Numbered from the stretch's first letter, positions 34,689 through 43,825 are shown. The stretch: 64,000 bases of DNA from CAYXWM01 sp964468805 (GCA_964468805.1 CAYXWM010000004.1:12359-76358), one strand, 5' to 3'. The notes: generated by a model not told the origin, from the sequence alone. Numbers and translations: made by a program.

Positions 34689-36102
34689 GAAACGCTGGTA
34701 TTACAGCTTGCGTTTTAAGCTTTTCATAAGCTTTATTTTTATAAGCTTCGTACCGCTCATGTTCTTTTTTAATACCATGTTGGGTTCCATGGAAAATTAC
34801 TATAAAATGGACCGGGAATATAAACTCCTTACCCAAGCAAACGTGGTAGCCGGTCATATTGCAAAACAGGGCTACCTCCAAGACCCGGAGAAAAAATCCC
34901 TCTTTGATACGGAATTGGAAACAAAGAGCAAAGAAGGCTCCTTTCGGATTCTGGTTTTGGACAATCGGGGCGTTGTTGTTAACGACACCAATAAAACGGA
35001 AGTGGGCAAAACCTACCTTATACCGGAGGTTGTGGAGGCTCTGCAAAAAAACAGCAAAATGACCACAAACTCCAAAGAAGCCGTTTCCTACGCTTCCGCT
35101 TCCATAGTTAACGATGCTTCGGAAAAACTGGGAGTAGTGCTGATTGTAGCCTCGGTAAAGGATATTTACTTGGCTCTTTCCGAAATAGAAAAGACCTCGG
35201 CTCTTTTTACGGGCTTAACTGTAGTTATATTGTTGGTATTGGTGTTTTTTGTTTCCCAACTTTTGCTGGATCCGCTTAACAACGTACTTAAAGTTGTGCA
35301 GAAAATGTCCCAAGGTCACCTTAATCAGCGTATAGTTGTGAAAGGACAGGACGAGTTTGCGGACTTGGCATTTACCTTTAACAATATGTGCCAAAAGTTG
35401 GAACAGGTAGAGAAAACCCGTGAGGAATTTGTTTCCAACGTTTCCCATGAATTAAAAACTCCGCTCAGTTCCATAAAAGTACTTACGGAATCCATACTTC
35501 TGGAAGAATCCGCTCCCAAAGAAATGTACCGGGAATTTCTCCAAGATATAAACGGCGAAATAGACCGTATGACCAACATCGTTGTGGATTTATTAAACTT
35601 GGTAAAACTTGACCAACGAGACGTAGGTTTAAATATCAAAAAAGTCGACCTAAACCTAATGTTGGAGGATATACTCAAACGTCTTTATCCTCTTGCGGAA
35701 CAAAAAAATATAGAGTTGCTTTTTGAAGATGCCAAAAGTGTCAGCCTTGAAGCCGACGATATGAAACTAAGCCTTGCCTTAACAAACCTTGTGGAAAACG
35801 GTATTAAATATACACCGCCCGGAGGTATGGTAAAGGTCATTGCAGATTGCGACAATCAAAACGCCTATATTACCGTTCAGGATACAGGCATAGGTATTTC
35901 CCAAGAAGAACACGAAAAAGTCTTTAACCGTTTTTACCGTGTAGACAAAACCCGTGACAGAGAAACAGGCGGTACCGGCTTGGGGCTTTCCATAACCCAC
36001 TCCACCGTCTTGCTCCATAACGGCAGTATACACCTTACAAGCAAAGAAAACGAAGGCACAACCTTCGTTGTTCGTATACCCCTAACCCATACCACCCCTT
36101 AA
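34669..36102 (+). CDS. sensor histidine kinase with extracytoplasmic sensor and HAMP
   Basis: A 477-residue kinase. It has a transmembrane helix at about 18-38, an extracytoplasmic Cache/PAS-like domain, and a second helix at about 180-202. HAMP (about 203-255) is followed by HisKA with the phospho-His in SNVSHELKTPLSSI and HATPase motifs NLVENGIKYTPPGG, DTGIGI and GTGLGLSI. It should signal through the regulator encoded just upstream. The nominal TTG start overlaps the regulator gene by 20 bases with GGGGAG directly adjacent; an ATT at 34678 has better spacing, so the start is uncertain. Confidence 0.94.
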   Translation: MVTILNKKRWYYSLRFKLFISFIFISFVPLMFFFNTMLGSMENYYKMDREYKLLTQANVVAGHIAKQGYLQDPEKKSLFDTELETKSKEGSFRILVLDNRGVVVNDTNKTEVGKTYLIPEVVEALQKNSKMTTNSKEAVSYASASIVNDASEKLGVVLIVASVKDIYLALSEIEKTSALFTGLTVVILLVLVFFVSQLLLDPLNNVLKVVQKMSQGHLNQRIVVKGQDEFADLAFTFNNMCQKLEQVEKTREEFVSNVSHELKTPLSSIKVLTESILLEESAPKEMYREFLQDINGEIDRMTNIVVDLLNLVKLDQRDVGLNIKKVDLNLMLEDILKRLYPLAEQKNIELLFEDAKSVSLEADDMKLSLALTNLVENGIKYTPPGGMVKVIADCDNQNAYITVQDTGIGISQEEHEKVFNRFYRVDKTRDRETGGTGLGLSITHSTVLLHNGSIHLTSKENEGTTFVVRIPLTHTTP

Positions 36103-36157
36103 ATAGCCACCTAAAATCAGGTGTTCAAGTGCTTTTTAATTAACTTAATTATCGGCT

Positions 36158-36230
36158 TTTTTGGAAAGAGGGGTTTGGGGAGAAAACTTTTTTTGCCGTT
36201 GGAAAAAAGGTTTTCTCCCCAAGTCTTATA
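36158..36230 (+). repeat. repeat family C, divergent copy 3
   Basis: GGAAAGAGGGGTTTGGGGAG, AAAACTTTTTTT, the centre GCCGTTGG, then AAAAAAGGTTTTCTCCCC and AAGTCTTA. It has the same layout as family C with a different loop. It lies between the kinase and GerMN genes. Confidence 0.7.
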
Positions 36231-36261
36231 CTTAATGTGCAAGAAATAGCGATTAAGTTTA
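36227..36261 (+). repeat. repeat family B, degenerate short copy
   Basis: TATACTTAATGTGCAAGAAATAGC then GATTAAGTTTA matches the collapsed family B form with several changes. It directly abuts a family C copy. Confidence 0.5.
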
Positions 36262-36311
36262 ATTATTTACCCTGTACCGCATCCCCGAAAGCCTTAAAGT
36301 AGGTGAAATTA

Positions 36312-37274
36312 TTGCAGAAATTCAGTAGGAACTTGCGTATTTTTGGGGTTATGATATTGGTGTTTTTGTCAGCTTATATTGTAATGATCTTCGTATCCAA
36401 AAATAACAACGGTTCTACAGAGAAAATTTTGGTTAATGTATATTTTCTAAACCCCTTAACAAATCGTATCGAACCGGAACTGCATTATGTGGAAACCGGC
36501 GAAAACAAAGAAATAGCCACCAAAGTCCTAAAAATGCTCTTTGAAGGTCCCACCGGCTCTAAACTGGTAAAAACCGTAAATGACAAGGTGGAATTCATAG
36601 ACGGCAGAATAGTCAACGACTCGGTTCTTGAAATAGAATTTTCCGAAAACTACAATAATATGAGTCCCTTGGAAGAACTTTTTTTCCGTGGCTCTCTGGT
36701 CTGGACTATGACAGATCTGGAATTTATCCAGGATATACACATTTACGTTAACGGTCGGGAACTGTTGACCCAAGCCGGAAAACCCATGGGTCTACAAAAC
36801 CGCAAAAACGTCATTATCCATACCAATATACCTCCGGAACCGCTAAACCATCGTACCGTCAAGCTGTATTTCATAAAAGAAGGTACGGGCACTTTGGCAA
36901 CGGAAACCAGAACGGTTAGGGTTAAAGACTTGCCCATAGAGGCATATATAGTAGAAGAACTCATAACCGGCCCAACAACCCAAGGTCTCTTACCCACCCT
37001 ACCCCAAGGCACCAAAGTTAGGGAAGTCAAAACAGACGAGGGTATTTGCTATCTGAATCTAAGTGCGGAATTTATAAACAAACAATCCGGCATAACCGGG
37101 GATCAAAATCTTACCATATATTCCATAGTAAACTCCCTGACCGAATTAAGCTCCGTGAAAAAAGTACAATTCCTAATAGAATCCGAAAAGCCCCAATACG
37201 TAGAAGGCGAATTTGACCTTTCCAAACCTCTGGAGAAAAACACGGATATTGTGGATAAAGTGGATAAACCATAA
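36312..37274 (+). CDS. GerMN-domain protein, membrane-anchored
   Basis: A 320-residue protein with an N-terminal transmembrane or signal helix (about 9-30) and two GerMN (sporulation/spore-germination) domains. The first (about 40-165) has VNVYFLNPLTNRIEPE and LFEGPTGSKLVK. The second (about 185-300) has VKLYFIKEGTGTL and ELITGPTTQGLLPTLPQG. It is expected outside the membrane. The TTG at 36312 has AGGTGA five bases upstream; the GTG at 36303 is an alternative. It follows a response-regulator and kinase pair, as lpqB follows mtrAB, so it may modulate that kinase. Confidence 0.88.
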   Translation: MQKFSRNLRIFGVMILVFLSAYIVMIFVSKNNNGSTEKILVNVYFLNPLTNRIEPELHYVETGENKEIATKVLKMLFEGPTGSKLVKTVNDKVEFIDGRIVNDSVLEIEFSENYNNMSPLEELFFRGSLVWTMTDLEFIQDIHIYVNGRELLTQAGKPMGLQNRKNVIIHTNIPPEPLNHRTVKLYFIKEGTGTLATETRTVRVKDLPIEAYIVEELITGPTTQGLLPTLPQGTKVREVKTDEGICYLNLSAEFINKQSGITGDQNLTIYSIVNSLTELSSVKKVQFLIESEKPQYVEGEFDLSKPLEKNTDIVDKVDKP

Positions 37275-37325
37275 TTGCCGTAAATCTGCTTTTAACGTGG
37301 GTTTAGTTCCGTTATTTCAGTAATA

Positions 37326-37366
37326 GGAGATTTGAGGGAAACTTTGATTGTAGAAGTTTCCCTCAA
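37326..37366 (+). repeat. repeat family C, short copy 4
   Basis: TTTGAGGGAAACTT, loop TGATTGTAG, then AAGTTTCCCTCAA and GGTTTT. It has the family C arms with a shorter stem and lies directly before comEC. Confidence 0.7.
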
Positions 37367-37389
37367 GGTTTTAAAAGCAGGTGAATACC

Positions 37390-39720
37390 ATGAACAGACC
37401 GTTAATTATATCCCTTTTATATACTGTTGCGGGAATACTAATCGCTAGATTTACAGGCGATACGGTTGGGCTTACGGTATTTTTTTTATTGTGTTTGGGT
37501 ATGTGCCTTTGCCTGTATATAAAATTTAAAACCCCTGCCGTTTTTATATTTTTATTATTTTTCGGTGTAGGTGTTTTCAGAACTGCCGCTGTAATTCAAC
37601 CTTTCGACCCTAAGCTTGAATCCTACGCTAATTCCGGTACTGAATTAACTGTTCTTGCTAAGGTTACGGATTTATCCTTAACCGGCACAGGTCTCCAACG
37701 AATAGAAGCCGAAACCTATCTTATAAAAAGCGACACAGAAGAACAGCAAATAAATATTAACTTTAAGGCGGTATTGGAAAAGGGCGAAACGGTTCAGGTA
37801 GGGCAACAATTGGTCTTAAAAGGCAAATTGCTTCATCATTCACCGGCAAGAAACCCAGGCGGTTTTGATGAATATACCTACCTTAAATCACTGAACATAG
37901 CATATAAAATGTTTCCCAAGGTGATTTCCAAAGGCGAAATAAGTCAAGACTTAAATACATATCTGTATAATATTCGGGAGAAAATTTCCTCCGTTTTTGA
38001 CAAAGCTCTGCCCGAACGGGAAGCCGCCGTTATTAAATCCATGATTTTAGGCGATAAATCCGAACTGGATGATGAGATTTCCGATATATACAAGGAAGCC
38101 GGCATATATCATATTTTGGTTATCAGCGGGCTGCATATAACGATACTGGGTTTTTGCTTCGAGTTATTCTTTTCCTTGTTTATGAAAAGGCGTTTTTCCG
38201 GGATACCCGCTCTGCTCCTTTTGACTGTTTATTGCTTATTAACCGGCAGTTCATTATCTACGGTTCGTGCCGTTACCATGTTTGGGGTTATGGCTTTTTC
38301 AAGGTTATTACGCCGAGATTATGATATGCTTTCCTCCGTTGCCTTTTCCTGTATAGCCCTGCTTATATATCAACCCTTTTATCTTTGGAATACAGGATTC
38401 TTGCTGACCTATTCGTCAGTTTTGGGAATAGGCTACGGTTATGTCCCCGTGTTGAATTTATTTGAATATCTGAAAAAATATAAACCGGGTAGGGCTTTCT
38501 TTAAATTTGATAAACTTAATAAGGCTCTTGCCCTTATTGTAGCCGTTCAGGTGGCAAATGCACCGGTTATAGCCTTTCAATTCAATTATTATGCCACTTA
38601 CTCTGTTTTGACCAATCTTATAATCATCCCAACAGTTTGCCTTACTGTTGGTTTGGGTATGATAGCCGGGGTAGTGGGCTTGATGTTTTCGGAACTTGCG
38701 GTTATACTCAGTGGAGGAGTCTTTACTCTGCTTAAAGCTTATGAATGGATTTCAAACTTTTTCAGAGAACTGCCCTTTGCTAAAATTTTAATGGGACAGC
38801 CCTTGATTTTGGAAATCTTTCTGTGGTATGTGACTTTGTGTGTTTTATATTTTGTAATCAACAAAAAGAAGTTTAAATACCTAAAATATTCTGCCTGTAT
38901 TTTTGTTGCCTTTGTGGCGGTAAGTTTAAGTAAGCCATTTTTTCAAACGCCTACCGTAACTATGATGGACGTGGGTCAAGGAGACAGTTTTATAATTGAA
39001 GCAGCCGGCAAGGTTTATATAACCGATTGCGGAAACAGCGGTTACGGTAACTCCGTGATTTTGCCTTATCTGGATTTTAAGGGCATACATAAAATCGACG
39101 GTGTTTTCATCAGCCACTTTGACAAGGACCATGCCGCAGGGCTTGAAGAAATAATAGGCAAAAAACAAATCTCAGCCGTGTATTCCAAGGAAGGTACTTG
39201 GGAAAGCGAAAAATACAAGAAAAAAATACTTAACATGTTTGAACGCAACAATATAGACTTTATAAACATGAAACAAAATGAATTGCTAACCGATGGGGAA
39301 CTTAAATTTCTCGCCCTTTCACCGCCCAAAGATTTTGGCAACACCAACGACAACAGTTTGGTTTTTAAATTCAGCTACGGAGAAGCGGATTTTCTGTTTA
39401 CGGGTGATATGGGTAAAAACACCGAAAAGGCTGTACTTGCAGAGGAAAACAACATCAATTGCGAAATAATTAAGCTGGCACATCACGGCTCAAAAAACTC
39501 TACCACCGAGGAATTTTTGAAAACCGTGTCGCCCAAAGCAGCTTTGGTTAGTGCCGGAATAAACAATATGTATAAGCATCCCTCAAAAGAAGTCTTGGAA
39601 CGCCTAAGGGCTATGAATATTCCCTGCTTCAGCACCCCGGTAAACGGAGCCGTAACCATTGAAATTAAGGACGGCGGTAAGGAGCTGAACGTAATCCCAA
39701 TGATAATAACGGGAAGTTAA
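37390..39720 (+). CDS. comEC: DNA internalization protein ComEC/Rec2
   Basis: A 776-residue polytopic membrane protein that forms the channel for single-stranded DNA uptake. It has two or three N-terminal helices, a DUF4131/OB-like domain with SPARNPGGFDEYTYLK, and the Competence domain (about 200-480) with KSMILGDKSEL and YHILVISGLHITI. A C-terminal MBL domain (about 520-776) has MMDVGQGDSF, SHFDKDHAAG, LFTGDMGK and KLAHHGS. The ATG at 37390 follows AGGTGA; the GTG at 37381 overlaps that site. The gene order comEC-holA is common in Firmicutes. Confidence 0.96.
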   Translation: MNRPLIISLLYTVAGILIARFTGDTVGLTVFFLLCLGMCLCLYIKFKTPAVFIFLLFFGVGVFRTAAVIQPFDPKLESYANSGTELTVLAKVTDLSLTGTGLQRIEAETYLIKSDTEEQQININFKAVLEKGETVQVGQQLVLKGKLLHHSPARNPGGFDEYTYLKSLNIAYKMFPKVISKGEISQDLNTYLYNIREKISSVFDKALPEREAAVIKSMILGDKSELDDEISDIYKEAGIYHILVISGLHITILGFCFELFFSLFMKRRFSGIPALLLLTVYCLLTGSSLSTVRAVTMFGVMAFSRLLRRDYDMLSSVAFSCIALLIYQPFYLWNTGFLLTYSSVLGIGYGYVPVLNLFEYLKKYKPGRAFFKFDKLNKALALIVAVQVANAPVIAFQFNYYATYSVLTNLIIIPTVCLTVGLGMIAGVVGLMFSELAVILSGGVFTLLKAYEWISNFFRELPFAKILMGQPLILEIFLWYVTLCVLYFVINKKKFKYLKYSACIFVAFVAVSLSKPFFQTPTVTMMDVGQGDSFIIEAAGKVYITDCGNSGYGNSVILPYLDFKGIHKIDGVFISHFDKDHAAGLEEIIGKKQISAVYSKEGTWESEKYKKKILNMFERNNIDFINMKQNELLTDGELKFLALSPPKDFGNTNDNSLVFKFSYGEADFLFTGDMGKNTEKAVLAEENNINCEIIKLAHHGSKNSTTEEFLKTVSPKAALVSAGINNMYKHPSKEVLERLRAMNIPCFSTPVNGAVTIEIKDGGKELNVIPMIITGS

Positions 39721-39807
39721 AGTTTTTTGAAGTTAAAGATAAATTTTTCTCATCTGCAAGTTTTCTCAAAAGTCTTTTTTTTACAAAATTTCAAAGTAGG
39801 TTATAAA

Positions 39808-40803
39808 ATGAAAGAACTGAAAAACCATATAAAATTAAAACAATTCAAGCCTATTTACCTTCTTTTCGGAGAAGAACATTTTCTCATGAGAAAATACAAG
39901 GACGAATTGGAAAAAATTATAGAGCCGGATGCACAAACCATGAATTTTGACCGCTTTAGGGACAAGGAATGCTCCGTATCCGGTATTTGCGATGCGGCGG
40001 CAACCCTGCCTTTTATGTCCGAAAAAAGATTGGTTTTTGTGGAATCCTCCGGATTGTTTGCACCGGGCAGAAAGGACGACTCCGAAAGAATATGCGATTT
40101 CTTGGACGACCTTCCGGACACTACTCATATGGTGTTTGTGGAAAGTAACGTGGACAAACGCAGTCGGCTTTATAAAAAAGTAGCCAAACTGGGGCATTGT
40201 GCCGAGTTTAAAACCCAAGCGGAAAAGGACTTGGGGGTTTGGGTTGAGCAAATATTCAAAAAGCAGGGCAAATCCATTTCAAAAATCGACGCAACTTTAT
40301 TAATCCGTACCGTTTCGCCGGATATGGAGACTGTCTACAAAGAATGCGAAAAAATTATAGCCTATCTGGGAGAACGGGATAAAGTAAAGGCAGAGGATAT
40401 AGAGCAAATCTGCGTTAAATCCCTTGAAGCACAAATATTCCAGATGTTGGACGCTTTCGGTCACAGAAACGCCGGAACAGCCCTAGACATCTACAGCAAA
40501 TTAATACGCCTAAAAGAATCGCCCATTATGATAATCTCCATGATAGCAAGGCAAATACGCCTTATTATTCAATCCAAATTGCTTTTAAACAAGGGGCTTG
40601 ATTCAGCCTCTATTGCTCAACGCCTTTCCCAGCGACAATTCGTAATTAACGAATGTATACGCCAAAGCAAGAATTTCAGCTTGGAAGTCTTGCAAAAAGC
40701 ATTAAATAATTGCCTGGAGACAGACGTAAATATAAAATCGGGTAAAATTACCGATGTTCTTGCGGTAGAGTTGCTTATAACCCGGTTTTGCACCGGTGCA
40801 TAA
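39808..40803 (+). CDS. holA: DNA polymerase III delta subunit
   Basis: A 331-residue clamp-loader subunit that opens the sliding clamp. It has the AAA+-like N-terminus PIYLLFGEEHFLMRKYKDEL, TMNFDRFRDKE and FMSEKRLVFVE, and the helical C-terminal domain with PIMIISMIARQIRLI. The ATG at 39808 follows TAGGTT and gives the family-typical start; an open frame extends to 39727 with no family match. It lies directly after comEC on the same strand. Confidence 0.94.
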   Translation: MKELKNHIKLKQFKPIYLLFGEEHFLMRKYKDELEKIIEPDAQTMNFDRFRDKECSVSGICDAAATLPFMSEKRLVFVESSGLFAPGRKDDSERICDFLDDLPDTTHMVFVESNVDKRSRLYKKVAKLGHCAEFKTQAEKDLGVWVEQIFKKQGKSISKIDATLLIRTVSPDMETVYKECEKIIAYLGERDKVKAEDIEQICVKSLEAQIFQMLDAFGHRNAGTALDIYSKLIRLKESPIMIISMIARQIRLIIQSKLLLNKGLDSASIAQRLSQRQFVINECIRQSKNFSLEVLQKALNNCLETDVNIKSGKITDVLAVELLITRFCTGA

Positions 40804-41234
40804 AGCCTTTATAAAATAAAACATTTTTATCGTAAAGGTTTGTATTTTACGATACCAACGGCGAATTAAAGATTTTTACGTGCCGTATGAACTTTTCCGT
40901 ATACAAAATTTTGGATATTTACGAGCAAAAATTCGGAAAAATTCAAAAACCGGCTAAATTACTCTATAAAACTCCTCATTATATATTGTAGATTTATTAC
41001 GGTTTTTAAGCTAACGCTTGACAGATATTTCAAAACGTAATACAATTGCATGGTGTTATAAAAGTTTTATGGATAAAAATTTTCTTCGTGCTAAATCAAT
41101 TTAGTACTAAATTAATAAATTTCTTTTCCCAATCACAAGAATTTTATTAATTTATAACTTTGATTAAAAAAACTTAAAAAGTTTGGGTATGTATAAAAGT
41201 ATACTCAAAAATTCACTGTAAGGAGGTGTGTTTT
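40804..41234. other. holA-rny intergenic region
   Basis: About 430 bases. A hairpin ATCGTAAA/TTTACGAT after holA (about 40830-40853) may end that transcript, but it lacks a T-run. The rny promoter is at 41018-41046, leaving an AT-rich leader of about 180 bases. No gene was seen. Confidence 0.55.
41018..41046 (+). promoter_or_regulatory. predicted strong promoter of rny
   Basis: A perfect TTGACA (41018-41023), 17 bases, then TACAAT (41041-41046). The leader is about 180 bases. Confidence 0.75.
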
Positions 41235-42794
41235 GTGTGGGATAACGTAGTATTTACAAGTATTATCGGCGTTTTGGCAACCATATTTGTAATAGGCATA
41301 AGTTTTTTCTGCGGCATATTGTATCGCAAAAAAATAGCCGAAACCAAGCTTGGCTCTGCGGAAAAAGAAGCCGTATTTATCTTGGAAGAGGCTAGGCGTA
41401 AGGCAGAAGCCGAAAAGAAAGAAATTTTGCTGGAAGCAAAAGAAGAAAGCATTAAAGCAAAAAACGAAGCCGAAAAGGAAGTTAAGGAGCGTCGTGCCGA
41501 AATTCAACGCCTTGAACGCAGACTGCTGCAAAAAGAGGAAACGTTGGACAAAAAGGTTGATGCTTTGGAAAAAAGGGAAGAACAGTTAGCTACGAAAAAT
41601 GAGCACCTCGAACAACTTAAGGTCGAGGTTGAACATATAAAAGAGCAACATATTTCCGAACTGGAACGAATCTCGGCTTTGACCCAAGAACAGGCTAAGG
41701 AATACCTGTTGGCTATGGTAGAGGACGATGTGCGTGCCGATACGGCAAGGCTTATTAAGGACTATGAAGCCAAGGCAAAACAGGATGCGGATAAAAAATC
41801 CCGTGAGATTTTGGCAGGAGCCATCCAACGCTGTGCCGTTGATCATGTGGCGGAAACCACCGTATCAGTTGTGGCATTGCCAAATGATGAAATGAAGGGT
41901 CGCATTATCGGCCGTGAGGGCAGAAATATTAGGGCTTTGGAATCCCTTACCGGCATAGATTTTATAATCGATGATACCCCCGAAGCGGTTATTCTCTCCG
42001 GCTTTGACAGCATGAGACGTGAAATCGCAAGAATAGCACTTGAAAAATTAATAATCGACGGTCGTGTTCACCCCGCCAGAATAGAAGAAATGGTGGAAAA
42101 GGCAAAAAAAGAAGTGGAAGTCACCATCAGAGAAGAAGGCGAAGCCGCCACTTTCGAAACCGCCGTACACGGTATACACCCCGATTTAATCCGCCTGCTG
42201 GGCAAAATGAAATTCAGGACAAGCTATGGACAAAATGTTTTGAAACATTCTATAGAAGTGGCTCACCTTTGCGGTTTGATTGCCGCTGAACTGGGCGTTG
42301 ACATATCCATTGCCAAACGAGCCGGTTTGCTCCATGATATAGGAAAATCCGTAGACCACGATATGGAAGGCTCTCATATAACCATAGGTGCCGGTCTTTG
42401 CAAAAAATATCGTGAATCCGATATTATTATTAACGCTGTAGAATCACATCACGGCGACATTGAACCCAACAATATCTACTCCATTATCACACAAACAGCC
42501 GATGCAATATCCGCATCTCGCCCCGGTGCAAGACGTGAGACTCTGGAATCTTACATCAAACGCCTGCAAAAACTGGAGGCCATCGCCGATAGCTTTATCG
42601 GAGTTGAAAAGTCGTTTGCTATCCAGGCCGGTCGTGAATTGCGAATTGTCATAATTCCCGAAATGGTCGACGAAAGCGAATTAACCATCTTGGCTCGTGA
42701 GATTGTAAAAAGAATAGAATCCGAATTAGACTACCCCGGACAAATCAAAATACATCTGATTCGTGAAACCCGTGCTATTGAATACGCAAAATAA
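41235..42794 (+). CDS. rny: ribonuclease Y
   Basis: A 519-residue membrane-anchored endoribonuclease that initiates mRNA decay. It has an N-terminal helix (about 5-27), a long charged coiled coil (about 30-190), and a KH domain (about 205-270) with [19 protein letters not shown]. The HD domain (about 330-425) has its metal-binding HD in [17 protein letters not shown]. The GTG at 41235 is eight bases after AGGAGG; the GTG at 41226 would overlap that site. It is a single gene with its own promoter and terminator. Confidence 0.96.
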   Translation: MWDNVVFTSIIGVLATIFVIGISFFCGILYRKKIAETKLGSAEKEAVFILEEARRKAEAEKKEILLEAKEESIKAKNEAEKEVKERRAEIQRLERRLLQKEETLDKKVDALEKREEQLATKNEHLEQLKVEVEHIKEQHISELERISALTQEQAKEYLLAMVEDDVRADTARLIKDYEAKAKQDADKKSREILAGAIQRCAVDHVAETTVSVVALPNDEMKGRIIGREGRNIRALESLTGIDFIIDDTPEAVILSGFDSMRREIARIALEKLIIDGRVHPARIEEMVEKAKKEVEVTIREEGEAATFETAVHGIHPDLIRLLGKMKFRTSYGQNVLKHSIEVAHLCGLIAAELGVDISIAKRAGLLHDIGKSVDHDMEGSHITIGAGLCKKYRESDIIINAVESHHGDIEPNNIYSIITQTADAISASRPGARRETLESYIKRLQKLEAIADSFIGVEKSFAIQAGRELRIVIIPEMVDESELTILAREIVKRIESELDYPGQIKIHLIRETRAIEYAK

Positions 42795-42898
42795 TATTTT
42801 TATATTATTCTTATATATTTTTTATTCACGGTATTTTTAACTTATGTTTCACTTACTTTGCTAATAACATGGCATTGATTTGCCATTTCGGTATCCCA

Positions 42899-42959
42899 CA
42901 ACCTCGTCTGAGAATAATCCCTGTTTTTGTGATTATACTCAGACGGGGTTGTTGTTTTT
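42899..42959 (+). terminator. intrinsic terminator after rny
   Basis: The long stem CAACCTCGTCTGAG/CTCAGACGGGGTTG with an inner AATC/GATT pairing is followed by TTGTTTTT. The minus-strand microprotein gene converges on it. Confidence 0.8.
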
Positions 42960-42979
42960 ACTGAGAAATTTCACTATCT

Positions 42980-43147
42980 TCACCGCCGACATCTACAGCT
43001 TCCTATACAACCGAAAAGGATAGCCAACAGAAAAAATATCCAGCTTGTTGACAGTAACAGAGCAAAAATATATATTAATAACTGTAATAATGCTATACTT
43101 AAACAAATCCCCGCAATAACGCAGAAGCATTTAAAGAAGAAATACAT
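42980..43147 (-). CDS. 55-residue hydrophobic microprotein with Cys/Arg tail
   Basis: A minus-strand frame with an ideal AAAGGAGGTG site eight bases before its ATG. The protein begins MYFFFKCFCVIAGIC, has two hydrophobic segments (about 7-30 and 33-50) and ends GCIGSCRCRR. It is probably a small membrane protein with cysteines near both ends. No family is recognised. It is one of three microprotein genes between rny and groEL. Confidence 0.6.
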   Translation of the reverse strand: MYFFFKCFCVIAGICLSIALLQLLIYIFALLLSTSWIFFLLAILFGCIGSCRCRR

Positions 43148-43451
43148 AATAACACCTCCTTTTTAGATTTTTATATGTCAGGAGATTGTTTTTAACTTTT
43201 CAAACAACCTCGATTAATGCAATAATCCTCGTTTACCGTAAGTTTTATAATAATTCCATATTAGATGAATGATAATTAATCGTTTTTACCTTGAACTGTT
43301 GAAAAAAATCAATTATTTTTGTCCTCTGTTTAAAATGGAACCGGTGTATTTGCTATTAGAGAGGATTAGTATATCTTATTCTCCGGTTGTCCCAAAGTAT
43401 CCTAGTCTATGTGCACCGGAACACAAAACCTTTTAGGATAGGAGTTTTCTA
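43148..43451. other. divergent region between two microprotein genes
   Basis: About 300 bases that contain family A copy 6 (43253-43341). Near its right end TCCGG/CCGGA and ATCCTA/TAGGAT pairs (about 43400-43442) could hide the GGATAGGAG ribosome site of the next gene. Confidence 0.5.
43253..43341 (+). repeat. repeat family A, copy 6
   Basis: ATTCCATATTAGATGAATG, ATAATTAATCG, the centre CCTTGAACTGTTGAA, then CAATTATTTTTGTCC and TTTAAAATGGAA. It lies in the divergent region between microprotein genes. Confidence 0.82.
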
Positions 43452-43610
43452 ATGGCTATAGGAGTAATAGGCGGACCGGACGGTCCAACGTCTGTATACA
43501 TAACACCCGTTTTTAATTGGATTAATGTCATTTATACGCTAATTGTAATTTTGGTTGTTTCGGGCTTAATTATTTGGCTAGTCCGCAAGAATAAAAAATC
43601 AAAGAGATAA
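43452..43610 (+). CDS. 52-residue membrane microprotein with GGPDGPT motif
   Basis: A small frame with GGATAGGAG seven bases before the ATG. It begins MAIGVIGGPDGPTSVYIT, which matches the conserved GxIGGxDGPTxxxx motif of the beta subunit of sodium-translocating decarboxylases (OadB/GcdB). It then has one transmembrane helix (about 24-44) and a basic tail RKNKKSKR. The full beta subunit has about 11 helices, so this is either a family of motif-bearing microproteins or a fragment. The intact start site and short length favour a real small gene. Its role is unknown. Confidence 0.65.
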   Translation: MAIGVIGGPDGPTSVYITPVFNWINVIYTLIVILVVSGLIIWLVRKNKKSKR

Positions 43611-43663
43611 TGGAATATTTATACTCTCATTGGGGATTATAATATCTAAAGGAGGTGTTTTTA

Positions 43664-43816
43664 ATGTCCAATCAAGAAATTCGCTGCAACGTTCACAATT
43701 GTAAATTCAATGACAAGGCTAACTACTGCACACTTAACAGTATCGTTGTGGGCTCTGAAACCGCCAACGCTTGCAAAAAATGTGATACTGAATGTGTAAG
43801 CTTTGAACAAGAATAA
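43664..43816 (+). CDS. DUF1540-like small cysteine-rich protein
   Basis: A 50-residue protein with AAAGGAGGTG before the ATG. Its six cysteines (8, 13, 22, 37, 40, 44) follow the DUF1540 pattern IRCNVHNCKFN...YCTLNSIVVG...ACKKCDTECVSF. Such proteins probably bind a metal such as zinc, but the function is unknown. It lies 53 bases after the GGPDGPT microprotein and may be co-transcribed with it. A terminator follows. Confidence 0.8.
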   Translation: MSNQEIRCNVHNCKFNDKANYCTLNSIVVGSETANACKKCDTECVSFEQE

Positions 43817-43825
43817 TAATATGGT

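Noticed and set aside
10777..43341. CRISPR array formed by the repeated hairpins
   Set aside because: The copies are kilobases apart, about 90 bp long and in both orientations, with no spacers and no cas genes.
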